DNA of 64,000 nucleotides, taken from NCBI GenBank assembly GCA_002722455.1, contig PBMB01000002.1, forward strand, positions 150,928-214,927, given 5' to 3'. Under the pieces are notes generated by a model. That model did not search any database, was not told where the DNA came from, and was given only the letters and a program-made list of their open reading frames with translations. Of the stretch, positions 17,042-25,235 are shown piece after piece. Both the position numbers and the translations under genes were made by a program. The number at the start of each line of letters is the position of its first letter. Position 1 is the first letter of the stretch. Source of the DNA: Chloroflexota bacterium. GTDB lineage: Bacteria > Chloroflexota > Dehalococcoidia > Lucifugimonadales > GCA-2722455.

Positions 17042-17518
17042 TTGAATTGGGATCAGTTTTTTAAAGAACACGAAAAACAAGCTTATTTAATAGCTGTAAA
17101 ATATATTAAAAATAAAGATGACGCTTTTGATATCGTTCAAGAAGCTATGATTTCTATGTATAAAAATTATGAAAACATAAATCAATCAGAAGCCAAGCCA
17201 TTATTCTATAAAATACTAAATAGTAAAATGACAGATAAGTATAGACAACTAAAAAGACTTTGGAATCTTTTTTCGAGTGAAGAAATAGAAATGGAATATA
17301 ATTGTATTAGTGAGGTAAAAAAAGAAATAGATCTGCTGCAAAAAGAATTGGATAAGCTATCTTCCACACAGCAAAGAGTGTTTTTATTAAAAACAGTAGA
17401 AGAAATGACATTTAAAGAAATCGCCATTGCACTTTCTATATCTGAAAGTACAGCAAAAACACATTATTCTAGAGGATTAAAAAAAATTCAAGAAAATGTC
17501 AACCATAATGAAAATTAG
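17042..17518 (+). CDS. ECF-type RNA polymerase sigma factor, 158 aa
   Basis: Seen: a region 2-like stretch (NKDDAFDIVQEAMISMYKNY, about residues 24-43) and a region 4 helix-turn-helix (MTFKEIAIALSISESTAKTHYSRGLKKI, about 122-149), with the short linker of ECF factors. The start is TTG (17042) with an A/G-rich site before it. Known: ECF factors redirect RNA polymerase in response to a signal and are usually held by an anti-sigma factor. The next gene, 26 bases downstream, has one membrane span and is the obvious candidate. A third gene encodes a periplasmic protein. Confidence 0.9.
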   Translation: MNWDQFFKEHEKQAYLIAVKYIKNKDDAFDIVQEAMISMYKNYENINQSEAKPLFYKILNSKMTDKYRQLKRLWNLFSSEEIEMEYNCISEVKKEIDLLQKELDKLSSTQQRVFLLKTVEEMTFKEIAIALSISESTAKTHYSRGLKKIQENVNHNEN

Positions 17519-17544
17519 AACGTTATCTTGATGTGAGGTGAAAA

Positions 17545-17886
17545 ATGAATGAACTAAAAATAAAAAGCACGATAAAAAATGAATTAAATGCTATTTCAAA
17601 AGAAGACAAAGATAATTTATCTAGTATTAGAATGGCAGCTTTAAACAAAGTTGAACATGAAAGTAATAACTTTTTTTTAAAGCCAATAATAACAACAGCT
17701 TTTATTGTTCCATTAATTTTTTTATTAAATATGAATATTCAAAAACAAAATATAAGCAATGTTGATTCAACAATAGCTTCAACACAATTTGATAAAAATG
17801 TTTATGAATGGACAGATAATGAGTTTGTTTATGCAATGACCTTAGACACTTATGAAATAGAAATAGAAGATTATTATCTATACTAA
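17545..17886 (+). CDS. Putative membrane anti-sigma factor, 113 aa
   Basis: Seen: a charged cytoplasmic N-terminus of about 45 residues, a single hydrophobic helix near residues 46-63 (PIITTAFIVPLIFLL), then a short acidic extracytoplasmic tail rich in Tyr, Asp and Glu. Known: one-span proteins encoded directly after an ECF sigma gene are often its anti-sigma; a sigma/DUF3619/DUF3106 arrangement is known in proteobacteria. The role is inferred from topology and position, since no ZAS zinc motif is visible. Confidence 0.6.
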   Translation: MNELKIKSTIKNELNAISKEDKDNLSSIRMAALNKVEHESNNFFLKPIITTAFIVPLIFLLNMNIQKQNISNVDSTIASTQFDKNVYEWTDNEFVYAMTLDTYEIEIEDYYLY

Positions 17887-17910
17887 AATAAACACACAAC
17901 AGGAGAAAAA

Positions 17911-18381
17911 ATGAGAAAAATACTTTTACCACTATTATTGGCAGGAATACTATCACCAGCATTTGCTTTGGCAGATCATCATGAAGATAGAAAAAAAATG
18001 CATGAAATGACGGACTCTGAAAAAGAAGCATTCTTTGAAGATAAGATTCAAAAAATGGAATCTGATATTCAAGCATTGAAAGAAATGACATTAGAAGAAA
18101 AAGAAGATTGGTTCAAAAATAAAAAACGTCATATGAAAAAGAAACATAAACATATGAAAAAAGCTTGTGATAAATTAGATTCAGGAAAAATAAGAGAGTT
18201 TGATTATGATAAAGCAAAAGAAAGAATGATAAATTCTCAAAAATTTCAAAAAGCCTCAAAAGAAAAACAAGAGAAAATGTTAAACAGATTAGAAGAATTT
18301 AATAATTTATCTCATGATGAAAAACAAAAAAGAATGGAAAAAAAGAAAGAAAAGTTACAAAAATACTGTAACAATAAATAA
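17911..18381 (+). CDS. Periplasmic helical protein, Spy/CpxP- or DUF3106-like, 156 aa
   Basis: Seen: a signal peptide MRKILLPLLLAGILSPAFALA with an AxA-type cleavage site near residue 21, a His/Asp-rich start to the mature chain, and long Lys/Glu/Met-rich helices. There are two Cys (KKACDKLD, LQKYCNNK) and a late LSHDEKQKRMEKKKEK segment like DUF3106 helices. Known: small helical periplasmic proteins of this kind act as chaperones or stress sensors beside ECF/anti-sigma pairs. It is the last gene of the operon, ended by the terminator at 18394-18419. Confidence 0.65.
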   Translation: MRKILLPLLLAGILSPAFALADHHEDRKKMHEMTDSEKEAFFEDKIQKMESDIQALKEMTLEEKEDWFKNKKRHMKKKHKHMKKACDKLDSGKIREFDYDKAKERMINSQKFQKASKEKQEKMLNRLEEFNNLSHDEKQKRMEKKKEKLQKYCNNK

Positions 18382-18393
18382 ATAAAATGACCT

Positions 18394-18419
18394 AAAAACA
18401 GCCTTTTATGGCTGTTTTT
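18394..18419 (+). terminator. Terminator of the ECF sigma operon
   Basis: AAAACAGCC/GGCTGTTTT stem, loop TTTTAT, followed by a T-run. Confidence 0.9.
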
Positions 18420-18471
18420 GTTTAAAAAAAAGCCAATCAATAAAAAAAATGCAAAATATTATAAAAAAGTC

Positions 18472-18500
18472 TTGCATTAATATCTAACAAACACTATAAT
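18472..18500 (+). promoter_or_regulatory. Sigma-70 promoter of dnaK
   Basis: TTGCAT (18472-18477), a 17-base spacer and a perfect TATAAT (18495-18500). I see no convincing heat-shock sigma-32 consensus here. Confidence 0.75.
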
Positions 18501-18545
18501 ACATTCCGATTTGAAACAAAAAGTAAAAAATAGGAGAAAAAAACT

Positions 18546-20438
18546 ATGGGTAAAATTATTGGTATCGATCTAGGCACAACAAACTCTTGCGTATCTGTGC
18601 TTGATGGTGAAACTGCAAAAATTATTGAAAATGCGGAAGGTAAACGTACCACACCATCTGTGATTGCATATACTGATGTAGAAACTCTAGTAGGTGAAAC
18701 GGCTCAACGCCAGCGTGTAACAAACCCTAAGAATACATTATTCGGTATTAAACGTCTAATTGGTAATCGTTTTGATTCAGAAGAAGTTCAACGTGATATC
18801 GAAATTATGCCTTTCAATATTATTCAAGCAGACAATGGTGACGCTTGGGTAGAAGTAAACGGTAAAGAAATGGCTCCGCCACAAGTTTCTGCCGAAATCC
18901 TAAAGAAAATGAAGAAAACAGCAGAAGATTATCTAGGTGAACCAGTAGATGGTGCGGTAATCACAGTTCCTGCTTACTTTAATGACGCTCAACGTCAAGC
19001 AACTAAAAACGCAGGTAAAATTGCAGGTCTAGACGTAAAACGTATTATCAACGAACCAACAGCAGCAGCACTAGCTTATGGTGTAGATAAAACAGAAGAC
19101 GAGCAAGTAATTGCAGTATATGACCTTGGTGGTGGTACATTTGACGTATCAATTATCGAAATCTCTGTAATTGACGGTGAGAAACAAATCGAAGTGCTTT
19201 CAACAAATGGTGACACACACCTTGGTGGTGAAGATTTTGATAACGTTCTTATCAACTACCTAGTAGAAGAATTCCAAGAGAAAGAAGGTGTAGATCTTCG
19301 TAAAGATTCTCTAGCTCTTCAACGTGTTAAAGACGCTGCAGAAAAAGCGAAAATTGAACTTTCTTCTGCAATGCAAACAAGTGTAAACCTTCCTTATGTT
19401 ACGGCAGATGCGACTGGACCTAAACATATGGATATTCAACTAACACGTGCAAAATTCCAAAGCCTAGTAGAGTCACTGATTGATCGTAGTTTTAAAGCTA
19501 TTGATCAGGCAGTTTCTGACGCAGGTATTTCTAAGTCAGAAATTACAGATGTCCTTCTTGTTGGTGGTATGACTCGTATGCCACTTGTTCAAGAAAAAGT
19601 AGCAAATCATTTTGGTAAAGAGCCACGTAAAGACGTAAACCCTGATGAAGCAGTAGCAACGGGGGCAGCAATTCAAGGTGGTGTTCTTTCTGGTGACGTT
19701 AATGACGTTCTTCTTCTTGATGTAACTCCGCTATCTATCGGTATTGAAACAATGGGTGGTGTTATGACTAAACTTATTGAAAAGAATACAACTATTCCAA
19801 CAGAAGCGACTCAACAATTTACAACTGCAGAAGATGGTCAACAGGCAGTAACTGTTCATGTTCTTCAAGGTGAACGTAAACAGGCGGTTGATAACAAGTC
19901 TCTTGGTCAATTTGAATTACGTGGTATTCCTGTTCACCTGAAACGTGGTGAGCCACAAATTGAAATTAAACTAAGTCTAGACGCTGACGGTATACTTCAA
20001 GTTACTGCCGAAGAGAAGAAAACAGGCATTAAGCAAGAAATTCGAATTGAAGCAAATGGTGGTATGTCAGAAGACGAAATCGAACAAGCGATTCAAGAAG
20101 CAGAAGCAAACTCAGAAGCGGATGCGAAATTTGAAAAACTTGTAGAAGAAACAAACAAGTCTGAAACATTAATTTATGGTGTTAAATCTCGTATGGAAGG
20201 TGCAGAAGACGCAACTGTGACAGCAAAAATTGAAGCTCTTCAAGCAGCAATGACAGCAAAAGATGTTGAAGCAATGACTTCTGCTCAAGCTGAACTTCAA
20301 GGTGCTATCCAACAATGGAACACTGATCAACAAGCAGCACAACAACCACAAAGTGATGTAGAGCAAGACGTTCGAGCAGAATCAACAGCAGACGATGGTA
20401 TTTCTGACGCTGAATTTGAAGAAGTTAAAGATCAATAA
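18546..20438 (+). CDS. dnaK: Chaperone DnaK (Hsp70)
   Basis: Full-length 630 aa. Seen: phosphate-binding [12 protein letters not shown] (residues 5-16), the [12 protein letters not shown] block near 192-203, the interdomain linker [12 protein letters not shown] near 388-399, the beta substrate domain and a helical lid, ending [11 protein letters not shown] in the family's C-terminal EEVD-like region. Known: it is an ATP-driven foldase working with DnaJ and GrpE; neither is in this window, so dnaK is not in the usual dnaK-dnaJ operon. AGGAG precedes the ATG. Codons (CGT, GGT) suggest high expression, and the sequence is typical of beta/gamma-proteobacteria. Confidence 0.98.
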   Translation: MGKIIGIDLGTTNSCVSVLDGETAKIIENAEGKRTTPSVIAYTDVETLVGETAQRQRVTNPKNTLFGIKRLIGNRFDSEEVQRDIEIMPFNIIQADNGDAWVEVNGKEMAPPQVSAEILKKMKKTAEDYLGEPVDGAVITVPAYFNDAQRQATKNAGKIAGLDVKRIINEPTAAALAYGVDKTEDEQVIAVYDLGGGTFDVSIIEISVIDGEKQIEVLSTNGDTHLGGEDFDNVLINYLVEEFQEKEGVDLRKDSLALQRVKDAAEKAKIELSSAMQTSVNLPYVTADATGPKHMDIQLTRAKFQSLVESLIDRSFKAIDQAVSDAGISKSEITDVLLVGGMTRMPLVQEKVANHFGKEPRKDVNPDEAVATGAAIQGGVLSGDVNDVLLLDVTPLSIGIETMGGVMTKLIEKNTTIPTEATQQFTTAEDGQQAVTVHVLQGERKQAVDNKSLGQFELRGIPVHLKRGEPQIEIKLSLDADGILQVTAEEKKTGIKQEIRIEANGGMSEDEIEQAIQEAEANSEADAKFEKLVEETNKSETLIYGVKSRMEGAEDATVTAKIEALQAAMTAKDVEAMTSAQAELQGAIQQWNTDQQAAQQPQSDVEQDVRAESTADDGISDAEFEEVKDQ

Positions 20439-20460
20439 TTAACTAATTATTAAACAATAA

Positions 20461-20488
20461 AAAGCCACAATGCCTATTGTGGTTTTTT
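20461..20488 (+). terminator. Terminator of dnaK
   Basis: AAAGCCACAAT/ATTGTGG stem with a GCCT loop and a T-run. Confidence 0.9.
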
Positions 20489-20532
20489 TGTTTGTAAATA
20501 TGCTATAATATACAAAAAAGAAGGTGATTGCT

Positions 20533-21777
20533 TTGAATAAAGAAGATTACAATTTTATAAAAAACAATGATTACATGGATGTCTTTGAATCCTATAATAG
20601 TTTAAAATTGGAGTATTATTGTTTTCAATTGATTGATTATGAATTAACTAAAGAAAAAAGACTTTGTGCTTTAGAAAAATTAATTAAATCTTCTAGTTAT
20701 CTAAGTAATAAAAAGAAAATATTATCACATATCTCAAATGAAGATTTTTTGAATCTTTATAAAGAAAAAGATTTCGAAGTGTCAAATCTAAATCTTTTAA
20801 AGGAAATAGCAGACAAAGACTTTTTTGAAAGTGAAGTAAATAAAGAATTTGAAAGATTAAATGACCATTTCATAAATGGCTCTCCTTATCACTCATTAAA
20901 GAAAGATTTTTTTATTTTTATATATTACGTATTTAAAGAATCAAAAGAAATTTGGTGGCATTTTAATGAAGAGCAAATGCTTGAGATATTGAAATCAAGC
21001 TTGAATACATTAAAAGATTCAGACTCAAGTTGTAGGAATTCAGGGCAACTATTTAGTTATTATGCTGATATATTATCTCCGTTAGAGGAAAAATCTTCTT
21101 TGAAAATAAAAAAAACAGATTATAGATTTTTTAAAGAAAAATATTTAAAAGTTTTAAATAATGATTTTATAAAACCTTTAAAGAAAAGCGTTTTATTTAA
21201 AGGGTCTAATCCAAGAATGGACTCATTGTTAAAATATTTTTGTGTTATAGAACAATTTAGCCCGAATGAAAAAGAGAGCTTGAGTAATCTAACAGAAGAA
21301 CTGATAGGGTTTTCTTGTGAAAAATTGTCTGAGTTGTCGAATTATTCTTCATCAAGAGATTCATTCATAAAATCATTAATAGTAATAGTGTTAAAAACTG
21401 AGACGGAAGATTCATTTTTAAAAGTTATAAGAGAAGGGAAGTTGCAAAAAGTCACAATAAATCTAAATTATTATATTGAAGAAATGGATACTGAAGAAGT
21501 GGATAAAATAATTGCTTTTTTACAAAATGAAGATTTGGAAAAGCATAACATTTCTATAAATTTATATGGAAAAGGATTGTCTCTTACTTTTGAAGATAAT
21601 ACTGTTTTCCCTGTTCACGAAATGGATAAAACAAAGTTATCATTAAGATTGTCGGAAGCAGATCCTATGAAAATTATGAAAATTATTGAAGAATCTCATG
21701 ATGAAAATATTTTTAATGAAAAAGGGAGGATTAAAGAAGATTTTTTTGAATATTTAGAAATGAGATTGAGCAAATAA
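20533..21777 (+). CDS. Hypothetical helical protein, probable distant member of the array family, 414 aa
   Basis: I choose TTG at 20533 because AAGGTG lies 6-7 bases before it; a GTG at 20524 is in frame but lacks a site. It is all-helical by appearance, with no signal or membrane segment. Length (414 aa), Lys/Asp/Leu/Phe-rich composition and a C-terminal tail (KEDFFEYLEMRLSK) resemble the ten-gene array at 46-60 kb. The central Trp motif of those proteins is not evident. No known domain. Confidence 0.65.
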   Translation: MNKEDYNFIKNNDYMDVFESYNSLKLEYYCFQLIDYELTKEKRLCALEKLIKSSSYLSNKKKILSHISNEDFLNLYKEKDFEVSNLNLLKEIADKDFFESEVNKEFERLNDHFINGSPYHSLKKDFFIFIYYVFKESKEIWWHFNEEQMLEILKSSLNTLKDSDSSCRNSGQLFSYYADILSPLEEKSSLKIKKTDYRFFKEKYLKVLNNDFIKPLKKSVLFKGSNPRMDSLLKYFCVIEQFSPNEKESLSNLTEELIGFSCEKLSELSNYSSSRDSFIKSLIVIVLKTETEDSFLKVIREGKLQKVTINLNYYIEEMDTEEVDKIIAFLQNEDLEKHNISINLYGKGLSLTFEDNTVFPVHEMDKTKLSLRLSEADPMKIMKIIEESHDENIFNEKGRIKEDFFEYLEMRLSK

Positions 21778-21781
21778 AGCT

Positions 21782-21809
21782 TTGTTTTTAGATAAAAAAG
21801 TGATATAAT
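21782..21809 (+). promoter_or_regulatory. Promoter for the 202-aa lipoprotein gene
   Basis: TTGTTT (21782-21787), a 16-base spacer and TATAAT (21804-21809). The implied leader of about 160 bases contains the inverted repeat GGGAC/GTCCC (21829-21845). Confidence 0.5.
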
Positions 21810-21976
21810 GATGTTTTGAAAAAAGAAAGGGACATTCATTGTCCCCCTTAACACTTATATATTTTGGTTAATAAAACTTATCCTTAATGAGAGTGTATTA
21901 ATAAGACATTGAATAGAGATAAAAGATTTCATTTTTTTCCTATTAATAAAAGATATTTTATACATAAAGAGGGTAT

Positions 21977-22585
21977 ATGAAAAATATATTATTATTTTTA
22001 TCAGCATTAACATTATCTGGTTGTGGCAGTGTTCCTTATGCCTTTTTAGATACAAGTCCAAATGTAATAAACAGAACAGAGTTAAACAATAATTCTGAAT
22101 TATTGGAGATTAGTAATTATTCTGAGATATTAAAATCAACAAAAGATTCAGATTATTTAACGGTATCTTTTAATTGTGTTCAAAATTTAAAAACAGATTT
22201 TGTATCAATATCTTCAAGCATACATCCTTCAAATCCAAATTTTAGAGAAGAACAGCCATATTCAAAAGTAAAAGCAACTTATCTTTCAAAGCATTTAAAC
22301 CATGAATTAAATTATATGTATTCAGGCGATAATTTATTAGTATTATTAAACATAGAAATGTTATTAAACGGTTTAGAAGAACAAGATTTATTATTATGGT
22401 CAATGGAAGAAAATTATAATATCCTTATAAATGGAAATCAAGAAAAGTTCTATAAATCAGTAAATAGGGACAGAAAAGAATTTGTAAAAATAATGAAAAC
22501 TTGTTTAGAAGCAAACAAAAAAAGCCAAGAAAAAATAACAGAAGAAGTAAGGGCAACAAAAAAAGATTTAAATGTATTAATTTAG
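21977..22585 (+). CDS. Predicted lipoprotein, 202 aa
   Basis: Signal sequence MKNILLFLSALTLSGC with a lipobox LSGC (Cys16); Gly17 favours outer-membrane sorting by the +2 rule. The mature chain is mixed alpha/beta, with a Cys pair (FNCVQN, KTCLEA) and a Lys/Glu-rich helical C-terminus. GAGGG lies before the ATG. It ends with TAG followed directly by a terminator. I do not recognise the family. Confidence 0.75.
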   Translation: MKNILLFLSALTLSGCGSVPYAFLDTSPNVINRTELNNNSELLEISNYSEILKSTKDSDYLTVSFNCVQNLKTDFVSISSSIHPSNPNFREEQPYSKVKATYLSKHLNHELNYMYSGDNLLVLLNIEMLLNGLEEQDLLLWSMEENYNILINGNQEKFYKSVNRDRKEFVKIMKTCLEANKKSQEKITEEVRATKKDLNVLI

Positions 22586-22586
22586 A

Positions 22587-22609
22587 AGAGGCGAGAGCCT
22601 CTTTTTTTT
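22587..22609 (+). terminator. Terminator with GNRA loop
   Basis: AGAGGC/GCCTCT stem, GAGA tetraloop, eight T residues. Confidence 0.92.
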
Positions 22610-22687
22610 GTCGATATTAAAGTATTTTATTTTTTGATTTTATTATTAAATGTAGTATCTTATTTTTAATAAATAGGAGAAATATTA

Positions 22688-24055
22688 ATGGATAATGTGT
22701 TATCAAAAAACAGAACAATATTAATATTGTTTTTAGAAGGATTTGTATCTGTTTCTTTACAGATGGTTATGATGCGACAACTTGTGCCATTTGTAGGTAG
22801 TTCAGTAATAGTATCGAGTTTAGTAGTGGGAATATTCTTGGCTTCACTTTCTCTCGGTTATGTTTATGGTGGAAGAGTTAAAACAGACCATGTAAAAATA
22901 TTATCAAGAAACTTGATAATATCTGCAGGAATAATTAGCTTGGGAGCTTCTTATTTGTTTATGAATTTTTGGTTTAGTTTTTCAAATTCAATTATCAATA
23001 ATCCAATATTAGAAATATCGTTATATTTATTATTATTTTTAGCTCCAATCGTATTTCTTTTAGGTCAAACAGTTCCAATTTTAACAAATTTTTATAAGAG
23101 CAATAACGTATCAGAAATTACAGGTGATACATTAGCAATAAACACCATAGGAAGCGTTTTGGGTAGTATTGTTACAGCAATAGTTTTCTTTTACTTTTTT
23201 GGTATGGGAAAAACAATTTTAATTGACGTAGTTCTTTTGGGTATTGTTTTATTTGTATTAATTGACAAAAAAGAATATGTAAAAAAAGGAGTTATTTCTA
23301 TTCCTTTAATGATTTTTTGTTATTTTGTAAATGTGGATTATGAAGAAAAATCATTAACTTTAACTAATTCATATAATAATTATCAAGTTCTGAAATATCC
23401 AGAAGGTCGTTACTTAATAATGAACAATTCTTATGCAAGTGCATTAATGAATGATGATAGTAATTGGGAATATATAAATAAAATAAAAAAAATAATGTTT
23501 CATGACAAAGAAATGTCTCTTGAAAATAAAGATATATTAGTTTTAGGATCTGGAGGTTTTACATTAAGCTATGGAAATGTGCCAAAGAATAACTTTACAT
23601 ATGTAGATATAGATCCAATGGTTAAAGATGTAGCAGAAAAATATTTTCTTCAAAATAATATTAATGGAGAGTTTATAGCAGAAGATGCAAGATTGTTTGT
23701 TAAAAAATCAAATAAAAAATATGACTCAATTCTTGTAGATTTATACTCAAGTAGACATTCAATACCTTGGCATCTATTAACAAATGAATTTTTTTCAGAT
23801 ATAAAGTCAGCAACGAAAAAAGATGGTTATGTATTCTTTAATATTGTAGCAAATGGAAGATTCGATTCTAAATATACAAGAGCAATTCATAACACAATTA
23901 ATAATAATTTTAATTATTGTCACTCTTCACCTTTAACATATGATGATCAAGAATATGTAAATATAATCTATATATGTAAAAATGTAGAAGAAAAAGAAAG
24001 TGAAATATATGTAGATAATTTTTCTAAATCAGATTTAGATGAAATATTAAATTAA
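22688..24055 (+). CDS. Membrane protein with spermidine-synthase-like domain, 455 aa
   Basis: Seen: seven or so hydrophobic helices in residues 1-215. A methyltransferase-fold domain follows, with VLGSGGFTLSY (about 285-295), a YVDIDPMV acidic loop and AEDARLFVKK then YDSILVDLYSS, the glycine-rich, acidic and D-A signatures of spermidine synthase folds. Known: fusions of multi-pass membrane domains with SpeE-like domains are widespread in bacteria, and their substrate is usually unknown. Polyamine synthesis should not be assumed. AGGAG precedes the ATG. Confidence 0.85.
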   Translation: MDNVLSKNRTILILFLEGFVSVSLQMVMMRQLVPFVGSSVIVSSLVVGIFLASLSLGYVYGGRVKTDHVKILSRNLIISAGIISLGASYLFMNFWFSFSNSIINNPILEISLYLLLFLAPIVFLLGQTVPILTNFYKSNNVSEITGDTLAINTIGSVLGSIVTAIVFFYFFGMGKTILIDVVLLGIVLFVLIDKKEYVKKGVISIPLMIFCYFVNVDYEEKSLTLTNSYNNYQVLKYPEGRYLIMNNSYASALMNDDSNWEYINKIKKIMFHDKEMSLENKDILVLGSGGFTLSYGNVPKNNFTYVDIDPMVKDVAEKYFLQNNINGEFIAEDARLFVKKSNKKYDSILVDLYSSRHSIPWHLLTNEFFSDIKSATKKDGYVFFNIVANGRFDSKYTRAIHNTINNNFNYCHSSPLTYDDQEYVNIIYICKNVEEKESEIYVDNFSKSDLDEILN

Positions 24056-24057
24056 AA

Positions 24058-24085
24058 AAAACGTAGGCAATGCCTACGTTTTTTG
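24058..24085. terminator. Bidirectional terminator
   Basis: AACGTAGGC/GCCTACGTT stem (24060-24080) with A- and T-runs, between convergent genes. Confidence 0.9.
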
Positions 24086-24093
24086 TTATTTTG

Positions 24094-25164
24094 CTATAAA
24101 GTTTTAGAGTGTAATATGGGAGTGCTTAAATCAACATTATGTTCCTTTTGTAATTTAAAAGCATTTAGATTCAATGTATCTTTTGCTTTTTTTATACTAA
24201 AAGGGGTGTTTACATAATAAAGTAACTCCCAAGAAACTGCATAGTCACCATTATTTTCAATATTAACTTCATAAGTTCCAATTGCAGAGCATTCTTTCCT
24301 ACTGTTATTTACAACGTCTTCAAAATAATTAGAAACAGTATCATAATCAGTATTATAACCAATATTAAAAATAATACTTTGTTTTACAGGTTTCCAATCA
24401 GTATTTTTCTTTTCAGTTTGTTTTTCTTTTTCAATGGTAAGAACTTTTGTAATATTTTGAACAAAAATTTTATTAGGAACAATTGTTTCAATTTTGGTTT
24501 TAAGATTTCTTACTCTTGTTCCTATAAATCTCGTTTCAAGTATAACATATAAAGATTCATCTTCTAATTGAATTACACTACCACGATTAAGGTTTCCTTT
24601 TGCATGAATAACAAAAGAAGACATAACTTCGTCTAACCAAAAATCTTTTGTAGCGAAAAGAACAATACCAAGTGTTACAAAAGCACTTCCACTTTCAAGC
24701 CACTCTTCTTTTCCCCAAATATGAATAAGAGTAAAAAATAATATAATGGCAGTCGTAGAACTTGTTGCAACTTTGAGCATTTTTGACACATAATTGTCTG
24801 TATATCTTTCGATGTCGTCCACTTTACTTTTTTCACCATATTTCATCATCATAAAGTTATTTAACCAATGATTAATTAGATACAGTGAAAGAATCAAAAT
24901 ATAGCTTTGAGACCAATTGGCTCCTATGTTTTTACCAAGAGAAGCAAAAACAAGGAAAGTGGATAAAAATAAAAAGCTAACAAGTCTTATTACTTTAACT
25001 TTTGCCTTATAGTCTCTTAATTCTTCACCTAACGGGTCAAGTTTAATAACAACTTTATGAACTAAAAACAACAACAATATATTTATAGTAAGGGTAGTGT
25101 AATCAAAAAAACCAAACTCGATTTTTTCTAAATTATCTAAAACAGTATTTACAATATTATTCAC
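24094..25164 (-). CDS. MscS-family mechanosensitive channel-like protein, 356 aa
   Basis: Seen: four to five hydrophobic helices in residues 20-185. The MscS beta-domain hallmark follows (ETRFIGTRVRNLKTKIETIVPNKIF, about 209-233, with FVQNITKV after it), then a soluble alpha/beta C-terminal domain. The pore helix GIVLFATKDFWLDEVMSSFVI is less Gly/Ala-rich than in E. coli MscS. Known: the family releases solutes on hypo-osmotic shock. It is transcribed alone and ends with TAG. Confidence 0.85.
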   Translation of the reverse strand: MNNIVNTVLDNLEKIEFGFFDYTTLTINILLLFLVHKVVIKLDPLGEELRDYKAKVKVIRLVSFLFLSTFLVFASLGKNIGANWSQSYILILSLYLINHWLNNFMMMKYGEKSKVDDIERYTDNYVSKMLKVATSSTTAIILFFTLIHIWGKEEWLESGSAFVTLGIVLFATKDFWLDEVMSSFVIHAKGNLNRGSVIQLEDESLYVILETRFIGTRVRNLKTKIETIVPNKIFVQNITKVLTIEKEKQTEKKNTDWKPVKQSIIFNIGYNTDYDTVSNYFEDVVNNSRKECSAIGTYEVNIENNGDYAVSWELLYYVNTPFSIKKAKDTLNLNAFKLQKEHNVDLSTPILHSKTL

Positions 25165-25204
25165 GTCAATAATCCTATATATAATTTAGCATTATTATAT
25201 AACA

Positions 25205-25230
25205 AAAAAAGCCTTTGTGGAAGGCTTTTT
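25205..25230 (-). terminator. Terminator of the MFS-PlsC gene
   Basis: AAAAAGCCTT/AAGGCTTTTT stem with a TGTGG loop and long A/T flanks, just beyond the stop at 25236. Confidence 0.9.
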
Positions 25231-25235
25231 TTTGT

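Noticed and set aside
17911..18381. Confident naming of the third ECF operon gene as CpxP or Spy
   Set aside because: The LTxxQ signature of that family is not clearly present; only the general type (small helical periplasmic protein) is supported.
18472..18545. Sigma-32 heat-shock promoter before dnaK
   Set aside because: Only a sigma-70-type promoter with good spacing is visible; no CTTGAAA/CCCCAT-like pair is seen.
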